The notes beneath the pieces were generated by a model, which worked only from the letters and a program-made list of their open reading frames with translations, did no database searches and was not told the DNA's origin. From the NCBI GenBank assembly GCA_017871115.1, contig JAFCIZ010000007.1:1674001-1738000 (forward strand): a stretch of DNA of 64,000 nucleotides, read 5' to 3'. The stretch's first letter is position 1; each line of letters begins with the position of its first letter. The translations under genes and the position numbers were made by a program. This document shows positions 52,248 to 63,452 of this stretch, one piece after another. The DNA is from Cunninghamella blakesleeana. Its lineage: Eukaryota; Mucoromycota; Mucoromycetes; Mucorales; Cunninghamellaceae.

Positions 52248-52260
52248 AATACTTTACCAA
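52248..52260 (-). promoter_or_regulatory. Shared promoter box TTGGTAAAGTATT, copy 1
   Basis: Thirteen bases identical in all four miniprotein promoters, here 111 bp before the start codon at 52136. Followed downstream by ATCATAA. Confidence 0.65.
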
Positions 52261-53866
52261 TGGAAAATAATGAATAAATTATATAATTTGAATCGAAAAA
52301 AGAGAAAATTAAAAATCGAAAGTAAATATGCCTTTTTATAAAAAACAAAAATAAAAATAAAAATAATTATGAACCGAATCCATGATTTTTTTAAAACGTA
52401 AAAAAAGCTTAAAAAAAGAAACTTTTCTAATTTCATTAGTTAGTGAACTCTACGCCTCAAAAAAAAAGTGAAAAATTACACTTACCAGTTTACCAACGGA
52501 TATTAGCATTTATATATATTGTATACAGTTATGAAATTTAAGCAAAAAAAAAAAAAAGGCACTTTCTAACTTTGTTAGAGAAAGCCTACGCCTCAAAAAA
52601 AAAATCGTGCTTACCCAATTTACCAATGGATATTAATTGACACTAAAATAAAATGAAATAAAATAAATGAATACATTTTTCTAACTATATTAGCCTAGTG
52701 AGACTTTACACTTCGGAAGGTAAATATGAACACTTTAAAAAATATCTCACAAAATCATCTTTTATCCCATATTTTGATTTGATAAGATTTTTTTTGAAAA
52801 TCATATTAATCTATAAACGAGAATATAACTAAATTTTTCTTTATGAGGTATTTCCAATTTTATTTGAATTTAATCACGTATAGAATATTGTAATTCAAAA
52901 GAAAGGGGCGAAATCTTGTATCAGTCATAAATATTTTAGTATATTCTTAAAATTTAAAAATATCATCTATATTAAAAGTTGTTTATAATGAAATTTGTAT
53001 AATTTTTTATAACTTAATTAATACACAAGCATTAATAATTATATAAAAAGGTAATATATGTAGTGTATACAATATAATAAAATTAATATAATATAACAAA
53101 AAATTAGCTTATAAAATAGAGTAGTGGAAATATACATATATAAATAAACTGATCATAAAGTATATATATATATATTTTACACTTTTGTTCTTTTATTTAA
53201 TTTTATCCTTTTATTGTAAGCAATGACTTTAAAGCGAAAGTTACAGTGTTATTATTTTATGTTATAAATACAACATGAAAGCACTTGTGTTAATATGTAT
53301 TCTATTAAGAATCAAATATATATTTTAATCTTTTAATATGTTATTAGTTGTTACTATCGACAGCAACATTTAAAATATATAAAAATAAGAAAGCGTATGT
53401 ATAAATAAATAAAGTATAAACCCTTTCATCATCACATTGCCTTCAATATATTTATCCTCACAAATTGATAAAATAATAGTAATAACGATATTTAGAATTT
53501 CCAACACTACCATAAGAAAATACATCTTCATATATATATACATATATTATTATCGCTCATTACATTAACATGAATTTTGATATAAGATGCTCCATTATCG
53601 TAATATACTCTTTAAATCAACTAAAAGAAATAAAATTAAATTAAGCATATTAAAATATAGCTCAGATCCATTAATATAGTTATTTTTTGATACTATTATA
53701 ATAGTATATTATGCATATATTACTTAGAAGATACTGGTACCTAACTTTGTATATAATAATTTGAAGCTTATTAACAAATTATATTTGGTACTGCCTTTTA
53801 CTTTGCCAAGAGCTATATAATAAAACTATTATTTTTTTATTTCAATTAAGTTGTCTTGAGAGATAG

Positions 53867-53897
<31 letters not shown>

Positions 53898-54337
53898 TAC
53901 TATTTAGATTTAATATTGTTATTTCCTTTTATATTGAATATTGTATTTTCAGATTATTCTCGAATTTTCGCTATTATTTCCAAAAAAAGCGGATCGGTCC
54001 TACATGTAGTATCGGGATATTTTTTTTCGTTGTAAAGAATAAATATTAAGTATTATATACACTTTGAATTCTTACCATCAAGTTATTCTTAGAATGAATG
54101 AATTTATAATATATATATACATATACATACTATCATATCTTTATATCTACAAGTCTTTAAGTAATATATTATATGTAAAATTATAACTTTATTATAATAA
54201 ATTGATTTAAGTAGTACAAAATTCGATAAAGTTAGTAGAAAAAAAAAATAGTATCACAAAAAAGTTTTTTAAAGTAGAATTATTAGAATACAATCATTAT
54301 AATATATATTGTAATTAATATTATATTATTATATTAT
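52261..54337. other. Gene-free stretch with repeat modules
   Basis: Includes two TACGCCTCAA modules (52451 and 52587) described separately. The remainder to 54337 is AT-rich with (AT)n near 53870-53892 and no supportable gene. Confidence 0.5.
52425..52720. repeat. Two TACGCCTCAA repeat modules
   Basis: Each module reads TTTCTAA(C/T)T...TTAG, about 10 bases, TACGCCTCAA plus an A-run, then TTACC.A.TTTACCAA.GGATATTA. Cores are at 52451-52460 and 52587-52596. Remnants of a third follow near 52680-52715 (CTAACTATATTAG). The same module recurs in both inverted-repeat arms. Confidence 0.6.
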
Positions 54338-54544
54338 TTAACAAGATTTGCATGGAAGATGGCAGATACAATCGTCGGGTAACCAATCAGCATTATCATC
54401 ATGACCAGAGTGACAACAGACAAAATCAGTTTTATCATTATTTAAATGTCTACCTTTACACCAGCTTCTGCAAGAAGCATCGGAAGCATAAGCAAGAGTA
54501 ATGCTCAACATGAATACAAAGAGAAGATAAACAGCGTTTTTCAT
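54338..54544 (-). CDS. Secreted eight-cysteine miniprotein, copy 2
   Basis: 68 residues, no intron, identical in protein to copy 3 because both lie in the arms of the inverted repeat. Signal peptide to about residue 20, then the same eight-cysteine spacing as copy 1, ending CKSC. An in-frame ATG 57 bp further upstream would add 19 residues made of a T-run and poly-Lys. It is rejected because the signal peptide is then internal and the other copies lack it. Promoter box at 54639-54651. Confidence 0.82.
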   Translation of the reverse strand: MKNAVYLLFVFMLSITLAYASDASCRSWCKGRHLNNDKTDFVCCHSGHDDNADWLPDDCICHLPCKSC

Positions 54545-54638
54545 TTTTAAAATTCTAATTTTTTTTTTTAAAAAAAATAAATAGTAACAAGTAATTTTCA
54601 ATTAGATTTATATATAAATATATAATTGTTATAATAAT

Positions 54639-54651
54639 AATACTTTACCAA
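54639..54651 (-). promoter_or_regulatory. Shared promoter box TTGGTAAAGTATT, copy 2
   Basis: Lies 94 bp before the ATG at 54544, preceded by CTC on the coding strand and followed by a TATATATAAATC stretch that could be a TATA element. Confidence 0.65.
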
Positions 54652-54889
54652 GAGTTAGTTAATGAATAAAATAAAAAAGAAATGAAAATAAAAATAATTC
54701 TGTCTTTTTATATAAAAAAACTCAAGTAACATCTTTTAAATATTAATAATGTCAAAGCTTTTTTTCTACAAAAAAAAAAAAAAAATACCACACTAATCCA
54801 AAAACCAATGTCAATATGATTTAACAAAAAAAGAAACTCCTACCATTTTTGTAAACTTGAACCAAGAAACACACATACAAAAAAAAAAG

Positions 54890-55190
54890 ACACTTTTCTA
54901 ATTATGTTAGTTAGAAAATCCCTACGCCTCAAAAATCTAAATATAATCACGCTTACTCGATTTATCATACCTATGGGTACAAATACTAAAGCAAATTTTT
55001 ATATATTGCGTACGCTTACGAAATCAAAAGAGTAATATTAAATAAATATATGCAACTTTCTAACTATATTTGTTTATGAAACTCTACGCCTCAAAAAAAA
55101 AAAAAAAAAAAAAAAATATGCGTAAACCCGGGTTTTCTATGGATAGTTATTAATTGACACTTAAAAAAAAAAGTTTATATTACAGAATCT
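54890..55190. repeat. Two TACGCCTCAA repeat modules in left arm
   Basis: Cores at 54923-54932 and 55085-55094, the second followed by an A-run of more than 20. Each is preceded by a CTAA.TATGTTAG or CTAACTATATTTG element about 25 bases upstream. Mirrored exactly in the right arm. Confidence 0.65.
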
Positions 55191-55287
55191 AAACTAATAT
55201 AGTTAAGAAAGTTGTATATATTTATTATATTTTCAAGAGTATGAGTATATTTATTTATATATAATTCTTTGAGAAACCCGATATCCC

Positions 55288-55351
55288 GAATAAATGAATG
55301 AATAAATGAATGAATAAATGAATAAATGAATGAATGAATGAATGAATGAAT
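55288..55351. repeat. (GAAT/AAAT)n tetranucleotide array, left arm
   Basis: Mixed GAAT and AAAT units, mirrored with the same length and order at 56828-56891. Identical microsatellite structure in both arms implies very recent duplication or homogenisation. Confidence 0.85.
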
Positions 55352-55424
55352 GGAAGCTTACACAACATATCTATAGTTATTAATTAATATTTCATTTTTT
55401 ATATTATAGAATCGTAGGAAATAA

Positions 55425-56754
55425 GAAACCCTTTTTTATTTATTTTTTACTATTCATATATTACTTCCCACATTTTTTGTTTTGTTAACTATTTTAAAAA
55501 AGTAAAAGCAATTTTTTGAAAATTTTGTTTACCTACAAATAGTAAAATAAAGACTACAAATTAAAAAATACAGCATATAAAGTTATAAATAAACAAAAAT
55601 GATATATGGTAGAAAAAATGCACTTTAAAAAATATTCAATTGATACCAAATTTATGAAATTTGGGGGTATTTCTTTCAAATGAAGTCAAATGGAGGGCAA
55701 TATATATATTTCATACTTAAAATTTCAATCAATTCAATAACTCAAAATAGTAAAAACTAATAATATTAAACTCCATTATTATTCAAATATACATTTAGCC
55801 ATTTTCTTATGACTCTCTGCATTATAGAGTAAAAAAAAAAAAAAAGATATAATAATACTATCCCAAAATATATATGAGTTTTTTTAAAGAGCTACGTATC
55901 GAATTTTCATTGCACCGAACAAAAGGAACCTCAGCCAACGTTTTATAATGTTTGAGATGATTTTTCTTCCTTGTAGTACTACTTCATTATAAAAGCAAAT
56001 TTTTATAAAGTTAGATATTTGTTAATCTTTGCGAATAATAGACTGATTGATATTGCATTTTGACATATCATAGCACCGTCCCTCTCTCTGTATAAAGGTC
56101 AATTTTTACAAGATAATCATGAATATTGGCAAAATTATTTAAAGGTTTATATTTAAACCGGATAGCAATTTATCTTTTCAAATAATAATAAACAAATTAT
56201 TTTAAACTATAAACAGGCTAGCAGTACCATCATTTGCTACATACAGAACAATTTTCATTAGATGACCATCAATGACCTTTCTGTTAACTTAAAAGGTCAA
56301 CATTCAAGTATACAAATTCATTTAACTTTACAATTGATAGACAAACTGTTTTAAAATTTTAGCAAAACAATAATTTAATTCTTCTCTTTATAGAGTAATT
56401 TTCATAAAATAATATTGGATAATCGTTGATTAATTTAGTGATTATTACTCTATATTAAAGTGTATATATAATCATGGCCAAAGGCATACTCAAATTTTTT
56501 TTATAGGTATCACTTGAATGGCAATATTATATTTAAAAAAGATATTTTTTGAAAGTGGCATACGTAAAATACTAAACAAAATAAAAAACTATTTAAAAAA
56601 TTTAAGTATATTAAACTATAAATAAAAAGGTATTTTTTTTGTTCTACATTTAATTTGTGAGTATACCCTTAAAAATAATCGTTTTAACCTTCATTTTTTT
56701 GAGGCGTATGATTTCTTTAAATTTATATAGTTAGAAGCATGTTTTTATTTTATT
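55425..56754. other. Unique spacer of the inverted repeat
   Basis: 1330 bp, AT-rich, with no supportable gene. Contains one isolated TACGCCTCAA core in reverse orientation (56699-56708) close to the right arm, and a short purine/pyrimidine stretch near 55930-55985 with slightly more G/C. Confidence 0.6.
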
Positions 56755-57527
56755 TTATTTCCTATGATTCTATAATATAAAAAATGAAATATTAATTAAT
56801 AACTATAGATATGTTGTGTAAGCTTCCATTCATTCATTCATTCATTCATTCATTTATTCATTTATTCATTCATTTATTCATTCATTTATTCGGGATATCG
56901 GGTTTCTCAAAGAATTATATATAAATAAATATACTCATACTCTTGAAAATATAATAAATATATACAACTTTCTTAACTATATTAGTTTAGATTCTGTAAT
57001 ATAAACTTTTTTTTTTAAGTGTCAATTAATAACTATCCATAGAAAACCCGGGTTTACGCATATTTTTTTTTTTTTTTTTTTTTTTGAGGCGTAGAGTTTC
57101 ATAAACAAATATAGTTAGAAAGTTGCATATATTTATTTAATATTACTCTTTTGATTTCGTAAGCGTACGCAATATATAAAAATTTGCTTTAGTATTTGTA
57201 CCCATAGGTATGATAAATCGAGTAAGCGTGATTATATTTAGATTTTTGAGGCGTAGGGATTTTCTAACTAACATAATTAGAAAAGTGTCTTTTTTTTTTG
57301 TATGTGTGTTTCTTGGTTCAAGTTTACAAAAATGGTAGGAGTTTCTTTTTTTGTTAAATCATATTGACATTGGTTTTTGGATTAGTGTGGTATTTTTTTT
57401 TTTTTTTTTGTAGAAAAAAAGCTTTGACATTATTAATATTTAAAAGATGTTACTTGAGTTTTTTTATATAAAAAGACAGAATTATTTTTATTTTCATTTC
57501 TTTTTTATTTTATTCATTAACTAACTC

Positions 57528-57540
57528 TTGGTAAAGTATT
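57528..57540 (+). promoter_or_regulatory. Shared promoter box TTGGTAAAGTATT, copy 3
   Basis: Lies 94 bp before the ATG at 57635, preceded by CTC; mirror of the copy 2 box. Confidence 0.65.
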
Positions 57541-57634
57541 ATTATTATAACAATTATATATTTATATATAAATCTAATTGAAAATTACTTGTTACTATTT
57601 ATTTTTTTTAAAAAAAAAAATTAGAATTTTAAAA

Positions 57635-57841
57635 ATGAAAAACGCTGTTTATCTTCTCTTTGTATTCATGTTGAGCATTACTCTTGCTTATGCTTCCGAT
57701 GCTTCTTGCAGAAGCTGGTGTAAAGGTAGACATTTAAATAATGATAAAACTGATTTTGTCTGTTGTCACTCTGGTCATGATGATAATGCTGATTGGTTAC
57801 CCGACGATTGTATCTGCCATCTTCCATGCAAATCTTGTTAA
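57635..57841 (+). CDS. Secreted eight-cysteine miniprotein, copy 3
   Basis: 68 residues, mirror image of copy 2 and identical in protein. Signal peptide, then mature domain with Cys 25, 29, 43, 44, 59, 61, 65 and 68 and many Asp residues between (KTDFVCCHSGHDDNADW). The overall charge of the mature part is roughly balanced. Transcribed away from copy 2; the two genes point outward from the centre of the palindrome. Confidence 0.82.
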   Translation: MKNAVYLLFVFMLSITLAYASDASCRSWCKGRHLNNDKTDFVCCHSGHDDNADWLPDDCICHLPCKSC

Positions 57842-58052
57842 ATAATATAATAATATAATATTAATTACAATATATATTATAATGATTGTATTCTAATAAT
57901 TCTACTTTAAAAAACTTTTTTGTGATACTATTTTTTTTTTCTACTAACTTTATCGAATTTTGTACTACTTAAATCAATTTATTATAATAAAGTTATAATT
58001 TTACATATAATATATTACTTAAAGACTTGTAGATATAAAAATATGGTAGTAT

Positions 58053-59562
58053 ATATCTATATCCTTTTTTATTTTTATATATTTTAACAAGTAGTTCTAT
58101 TATTAACAAATAGTAGTATATTAAATTATTAGTATATATATGTATATATATATATATTTGATTTTTAATAGGATATATACTAGTAAAAGTGCTTTTTTTA
58201 TTATTTTTATAACATAAAATAATAACACTGTAACTTTTGCTTTAAAGCCATTACTTATAACAAAAGAATAAATAAAGTAAAAGAACAAAATACAAAAAGG
58301 TGAGGTAAAAGGAATATAAAAAGCAAATATATGCATATATTGTTTGTATATATTTAGTTTGTTTTTGTCCTTTTATTGCCCGTTTATATATTTTATATAT
58401 TTTATTTAATTTATTATATACTGATTTTTTTTTTTTTTTTTTTTTTTGCTATATACACAAGATCATTTTGTTATTTTAGTTTTATTTTATTAATATATAA
58501 TTTATATAAATAAATTTTTATAATAAAAATCATACAAATAGTTACTTTATATACAACTTCTATAAACGCATGATATCATTCAAAGTTTAGAGAAGTATGT
58601 TAGGTGTTAGGGACATACCAAAAGCTTTAAAAGCTATCCCTATCACTTTTTTATTTTTTTTATTTTGGACTGTCATGACCCAAATGTGATTAAACTTACA
58701 TAAATGCTGTGTACATTTTTTCTAATAGAATAAAAATGCTTAACAAAAAAAAAAAAGAATACAAGATAAAAATACGGATTAATATGTTCCTAAAAAATGT
58801 TTATTTTTCCAAAACACTCAAAAGAATCAAATGATCGATTCATGCCTTCTAAAAATAAAATTAAAAAGATGTGTTTTTTGAGTCATTATAATAATGAATA
58901 AAATCAAAAAAAAAAAAAGTTCTAGTGTTTAAATCTAAGTTATGTAAGTATTTATTTATATGTTCATTTTTTTATTTATATTTTTTTTAGAATGCAGGAT
59001 TTGTATAAATTAATTTAAGTTATAAAAGCTTATTTATTTATTTTGGTCTGTAGGTATAAAAATGAGTAGCATATAAATATTTATTTATGTTGTATACTTA
59101 AATTTTTTTTTTTTTGCAAATTTAAATTAAAATATGAATACTGATACTTCCCTAAACTGACATATTTAGAAAATATGTATATGTATATGTACGAGCGCTT
59201 TTTTAAGTGTTTTAGCTTAATTTTAAACTTAAAAACAAGTGATAGAATGTTTCTTTTTATTAAACTATGTTGACATTCATTTTTTGAAGACATGTGCTCA
59301 GCTTTTTTTTTTTTAATGTAGAATATATATATGGTTTTTTAAAGGTGTGGTAGTACGTAGTTTTTTTATATAAAAAAAGAAGAATCATTCTTATTTTTCA
59401 AGTTTTTTTTTCATCTTATTTTTAATTGTTTAAATTATTAACCCTCTCTACTCTTGGTAAAGTATTCTTATGACGGTTATATATACAAAAGTATTTGATT
59501 AATGAAAAATATATACTTTATTTTGTTATGTTTTATTTTATTTAATTAGACTCTTAAAAAAA
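58053..59562. other. Gene-free stretch before miniprotein copy 4
   Basis: AT-rich, with a poly-T of about 22 at 58426-58447. From about 59270 it resembles the 5' flank of copy 3 (GTTGACATT, GTGTGGTA, TTTTTTTATATAAAAA, then the promoter box), so the upstream region was duplicated together with the gene. Confidence 0.55.
59454..59466 (+). promoter_or_regulatory. Shared promoter box TTGGTAAAGTATT, copy 4
   Basis: Lies 96 bp before the ATG at 59563, preceded by CTC as in copies 2 and 3. The box has stayed unchanged although the coding sequence has diverged. Confidence 0.65.
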
Positions 59563-59769
59563 ATGAAAAATACTTTCTACCTTCTCTTTGTGTTCATGTT
59601 AACCATTGTCCTTACTCATGCTTCTGACGAATCTTGCAGTAGATGGTGTAAAGGCAGACATTTAAATAACGATAAAACTGACTTTGTCTGTTGTCATACT
59701 GGTATTGATGATAATCCTGATTGGTTACCTGATGATTGCATTTGTATTAATCCATGCAATAAATGTTAA
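59563..59769 (+). CDS. Secreted eight-cysteine miniprotein, copy 4 (divergent)
   Basis: 68 residues, no intron. Same length, signal peptide and all eight cysteines as the other copies. It differs at more than a dozen positions, for example SRWC for RSWC, GIDDNPD for GHDDNAD and INPCNKC at the end. The central block WCKGRHLNNDKTDFVCCH is unchanged. Conservation of every cysteine and of the core despite drift elsewhere suggests selection on the fold. Oldest member of the local family by divergence. Confidence 0.82.
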   Translation: MKNTFYLLFVFMLTIVLTHASDESCSRWCKGRHLNNDKTDFVCCHTGIDDNPDWLPDDCICINPCNKC

Positions 59770-62700
59770 TATATAAAGTTTAAAAAAACTAAGTTTTTAA
59801 TTACTAAAATAAATAAAATAATGAATGACTATAATATTTATTATAGTTGTTATTTTGTTATAAATATACACTTGAAATTTTGTAAAGGTATATTTTTTAA
59901 TTTTATCAAGTATTACACAATGTACTCATAAAGATATATCTATGTATGTAATATAACATTATATTACATATTTGTTCCTGACGGTGTGGGCTAATTGAAT
60001 TTTAATTTTCAAAATTTTTAAGGCGTGCTTAACAGTATATTTCTTTTATCATCTTTTCATACAGTTTTCTTATAAAAATTTTTATTGCAAATTAGTTTAA
60101 AAAACACTTGTTATAATGGACTAAACCATACTATTTTTAAAATGCATTCATTAATAAAAGGTTTCCCATTCACTTTTTTTTTTTTCTTACTTTTTATTTT
60201 TTATTTTTCAAATTAAATTAAATTATTATGTTGAATCATACCAAACAATCACATGTATTTTTCTGTAAAAGTGGTTTTATTATTGCCATTATCAGTATTA
60301 TTTAAATAATGTAAATAAATAGAATATAAATATCTAGTATAATGTGATTGCATAATGGTGATCGCATATAAGTATATATTTCTAACAATCAATGTGTAAA
60401 TATATTATGTATATTTATTTAAAATAAAAAAGCAAGCTGAAAAGTATAAAGCTTAAAAATGTAGTAAAAAATAAATCTACATTTTCTTTAAAGCTTAAAA
60501 ATGTATAATAATATTAATAATACGACAGTTTTATAATGTTTATCCTAGTTCTTATTTTTTTTACTTCAATTATAAACTCTTTTTATACTTTGTTTTATTT
60601 TACCTGTATCCAACACCAAGAAGGAAGAAACGTCAATAACAAAACAAATACCCCTCCTACCTCTGGAATTCTTTGAGGAATACAGCATGGAAAGTAGCTA
60701 AAGGTGTCAGTATGGTTCAGATTTTGTTAGCAGTTTAAGGTTAAGAAATTTAAACAAAAATTTTAAATAAAATGGATGCAACCAGTAGGGAGTATGACTG
60801 AGACCCCCTAAAAAAGCAATGAATACATGAATCTTAGAGATTTTGCTACTAGCCCACTATATTGGAATAAGGTGAGTGAGACTATCGATATTCTTCATTT
60901 TATTTTTGTACTGTTTTTTTTTTTTTTACTTGTTTATTTATCTTTAATCTTAATAGTAATAATAATAATAATTATTATGTAAGTATACGTAACAGTAATT
61001 TATTTAGAAATCACATTTATATCCTGTCGCTTATAATTTATATACGCATAAAGCTTCATTAAAATCACATGTAAAATGATAATTTATATCTTCATTTCAT
61101 TAACAGTTTTTACTATTACTAAAATTTTAACAAAGTATTCCATTACTTAAACAACTTTTCTTATATTGTAAATATCATCCCTATCTAAACATGCTCTAAA
61201 TTGTAGGTGGGCTGCACAAGTCTAAACCAAAATATTAACCACCATTAGCGGCCAATTTAACTTAGTACTCTCCACTTCCAACTATACTACTTCCAATCGC
61301 TTGATATGAAATTCTGTAACTAGACAAAGTGGCAAATTAAGTGCCAATGGAACATCGTATCATTTATAGTAGTACAGGAATAAAAAGAAATGAAATAAAA
61401 TAAAAGGGGATCTATACAGAATTTTATTTCGATTTTTTTGATCTTGCTTTTTTTAATTTGCACAGTGTAAACTCTAAAGCTTTATATATTTTGTATTATA
61501 AAGAATATTATATACATATTATAGCAAAACTAAAGAAAAATATCATAAAAAGGAAACAATTTGCTATTTATATTCGAAAAACGATAATAAAGAGACTATG
61601 CTCAGTTATACTCCGTTCTTTTCGTAAGTTCATAAAAAGAAAAAAAAAACAATTAGTAATATGGGATAAAGTAGTACAAAGAATTAATAAGGTTATATCG
61701 AAAGTAGTATTACTACAAATTTATGGGCATTCTCAATGTTTTAGGATCGATACTTCACTCTTATGTTTTTTTTTTTTGGCGTATCCCAGTTTTCGGTATA
61801 GATATCTAAAAAAGAAAAAATCAAAGAGGATTAAGGAGGTAGTGGGAAAAAAAAATAGTTTTAAAATTACAATAATTTGATTCTGAAATCTATGCAACAT
61901 AAAAGAATCAAATAAAACGATTGCTTACGTATGCTAACGTATGTATAAATCGAATAAAATAAATGGATTTAATAATTTAAAACTCAATTTTAAATAACAA
62001 TAGTATAAAAGTGCATTATTTTTCAATGTCATTAGTCACCTACCATGTTTTTAAAATGCATGGCTCTATGATAAAGTAAATAGAACACAATTCTTAAGAG
62101 GCAAGCTGTAGGATACTTTTTGACTCTTAAATTCAAACGATGTTTTATTTTTTACAGCCTAATCCTTAAATTATAAATGATAAGATTCATATTATAATAT
62201 GTATGTAATATATATAAATATTTATCTTTTTTATGGTTCAGTATAGATTTCGTGAGAAATAGAGAGGAGGGCATGAAAAAAGCTATTTTGTCCCAATTTT
62301 TTCATTTTATTTTTTTCAATTACTTTCTATTATTGGGCGAAATGTATCTTCATTTTTAGAAATTAATGATACTACTTATATTACGAATAGACCAACCTTC
62401 TTATAATACATTATTTTATTATAAAATTAGATCATATATTTACTCATGTTTTTATATTAGAAAAAAAATTTAGGATCTTTCAGATTTTTAAAAATTTTGA
62501 AAAGTATCCAAAGACTTATCTTTTAAATATCGCTTTCTATTTATATAGGTATCTATTTTAATATCATGGTGTAAGGCTCTAGATTATGAAAAATAGAATC
62601 ATATTATCGTTTATATATATTTATTCAAAAAAAAAGTGTTAAAAAAGGAAAAGAAAGGCATTATTTTTCATAATAATAAATAAAAGCTAGACCTTTTTAC

Positions 62701-63089
62701 GGTTTTAAACTAATAAACGGAAGTTTACCTCTTAGCTTTCGTTTTTTAAGTTACAAGAGATAACTTCACGGCTTTTTCCAATCTTATTTTTTTTATGCAC
62801 ATTTATTACAAGTTCATCTGTTTTAATTTATTAATTATAAGCTCTTTATATCATGTTGTTTTTTTTTTATTTATTAATTAATAGGAAATGATTTCTAAAA
62901 AGAAGTGAAAATATTTATTGTTCATATAGCGTTAAATTAGAATAATCATATTATTTTTTATTTTGATCGTTATTTTGGATAATGAGGTATATTATAGTAT
63001 TAGGTACTGTAAAATATATTGTATATGCAATTTATTTATCTTCGTAATATTTTTTTTTTAAAAATAAACTAATTCTAAAGCATGACACT
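59770..63089. other. Gene-free stretch with possible transposon remains
   Basis: No intact gene. Two patches stand out by higher G/C content: 60605-60890 (protein-like fragments such as LLPLEFFEEYSM and NEYMNLRDFATSPLYWNK in different frames) and 61205-61380 (GGTGGGCTGCACAAGTCT, then CCACCATTAGCGGCCAATTT). The second patch looks like the end of a DNA transposon. A 140-codon open frame at 61458-61880 is Lys/Ile-rich with no recognisable domain and is not called. Confidence 0.45.
60605..61380. mobile_element. Possible transposable-element relic
   Basis: Higher G/C than the surroundings, broken protein-like fragments, and a GC-richer terminal-like sequence at 61205. No terminal repeat pair or target duplication could be found by eye, so this is tentative. 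Confidence 0.25.
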
Positions 63090-63452
63090 TTAATCGCAAC
63101 TATATGTAAGTACATAACACCAACAAGCAATACCTTTACAATAACCATCACATCCACTACCTTCAGTATGGACATAAACAGAATGACCAGTTGGACGATT
63201 GGCACCAACCCCGGTACATTGATTCATCTCATTCCATAAATCATCAGTATCAAGAGGACCGGTTCTTTGACAATGACATTTACCACTACTAGCATTAACA
63301 GTATAACCATCCTGTTGTTTTAACATACCAACGCATTTCCAAGCATCAACAGAAGTTGCATGATCTAATTCCCGACCACCACATGTACCTTGAGCATTAA
63401 TACTTACAACATAAAAGAATAAAAAGGATATAAAGAATTTGAGGCTAACCAT
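63090..63452 (-). CDS. Secreted ten-cysteine protein, family unknown
   Basis: 120 residues, no intron. Hydrophobic signal peptide (MVSLKFFISFLFFYVVSINA), then a mature domain of about 100 residues with ten Cys, including CHC near residue 60 and CDGYC, CWC and a terminal SCD. One N-glycosylation sequon (NAS) lies near residue 53. It shares no spacing with the eight-cysteine family, though both are small and secreted. The codons have more G/C (GGT, ACC, CCA) than the surrounding DNA, supporting a real gene. I do not recognise the family; a cell-wall or extracellular effector role is possible. Confidence 0.75.
   Translation of the reverse strand: MVSLKFFISFLFFYVVSINAQGTCGGRELDHATSVDAWKCVGMLKQQDGYTVNASSGKCHCQRTGPLDTDDLWNEMNQCTGVGANRPTGHSVYVHTEGSGCDGYCKGIACWCYVLTYSCD

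Larger units (their letters stand above)
54127..55424 (+). repeat. Left arm of large inverted repeat (1298 bp)
   Basis: Every landmark checked in this arm pairs with the right arm at a constant coordinate sum of 112179 (54141/58038, 54338/57841, 55351/56828), so no net insertion or deletion separates them, even in long A-runs. Mismatches seen are at the outer edge (54139, 54133) and at 55414. The arm contains miniprotein copy 2, its promoter, two TACGCCTCAA modules and a tetranucleotide array. Confidence 0.9.
56755..58052 (-). repeat. Right arm of large inverted repeat (1298 bp)
   Basis: Reverse complement of 54127-55424 at a constant coordinate sum. Contains miniprotein copy 3, its promoter box, two TACGCCTCAA modules (reverse cores 57085-57094 and 57247-57256) and the tetranucleotide array (56828-56891). 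Confidence 0.9.

Noticed and set aside
54545..54601. Upstream ATG extending the miniproteins of copies 2 and 3 to 87 residues
   Set aside because: The added residues come from a T/A run and place the signal peptide internally; copies 1 and 4 start at the inner ATG.
61458..61880. 140-codon open frame
   Set aside because: Lys/Ile/Tyr-rich composition expected from AT-rich DNA, no domain, no introns or promoter features.
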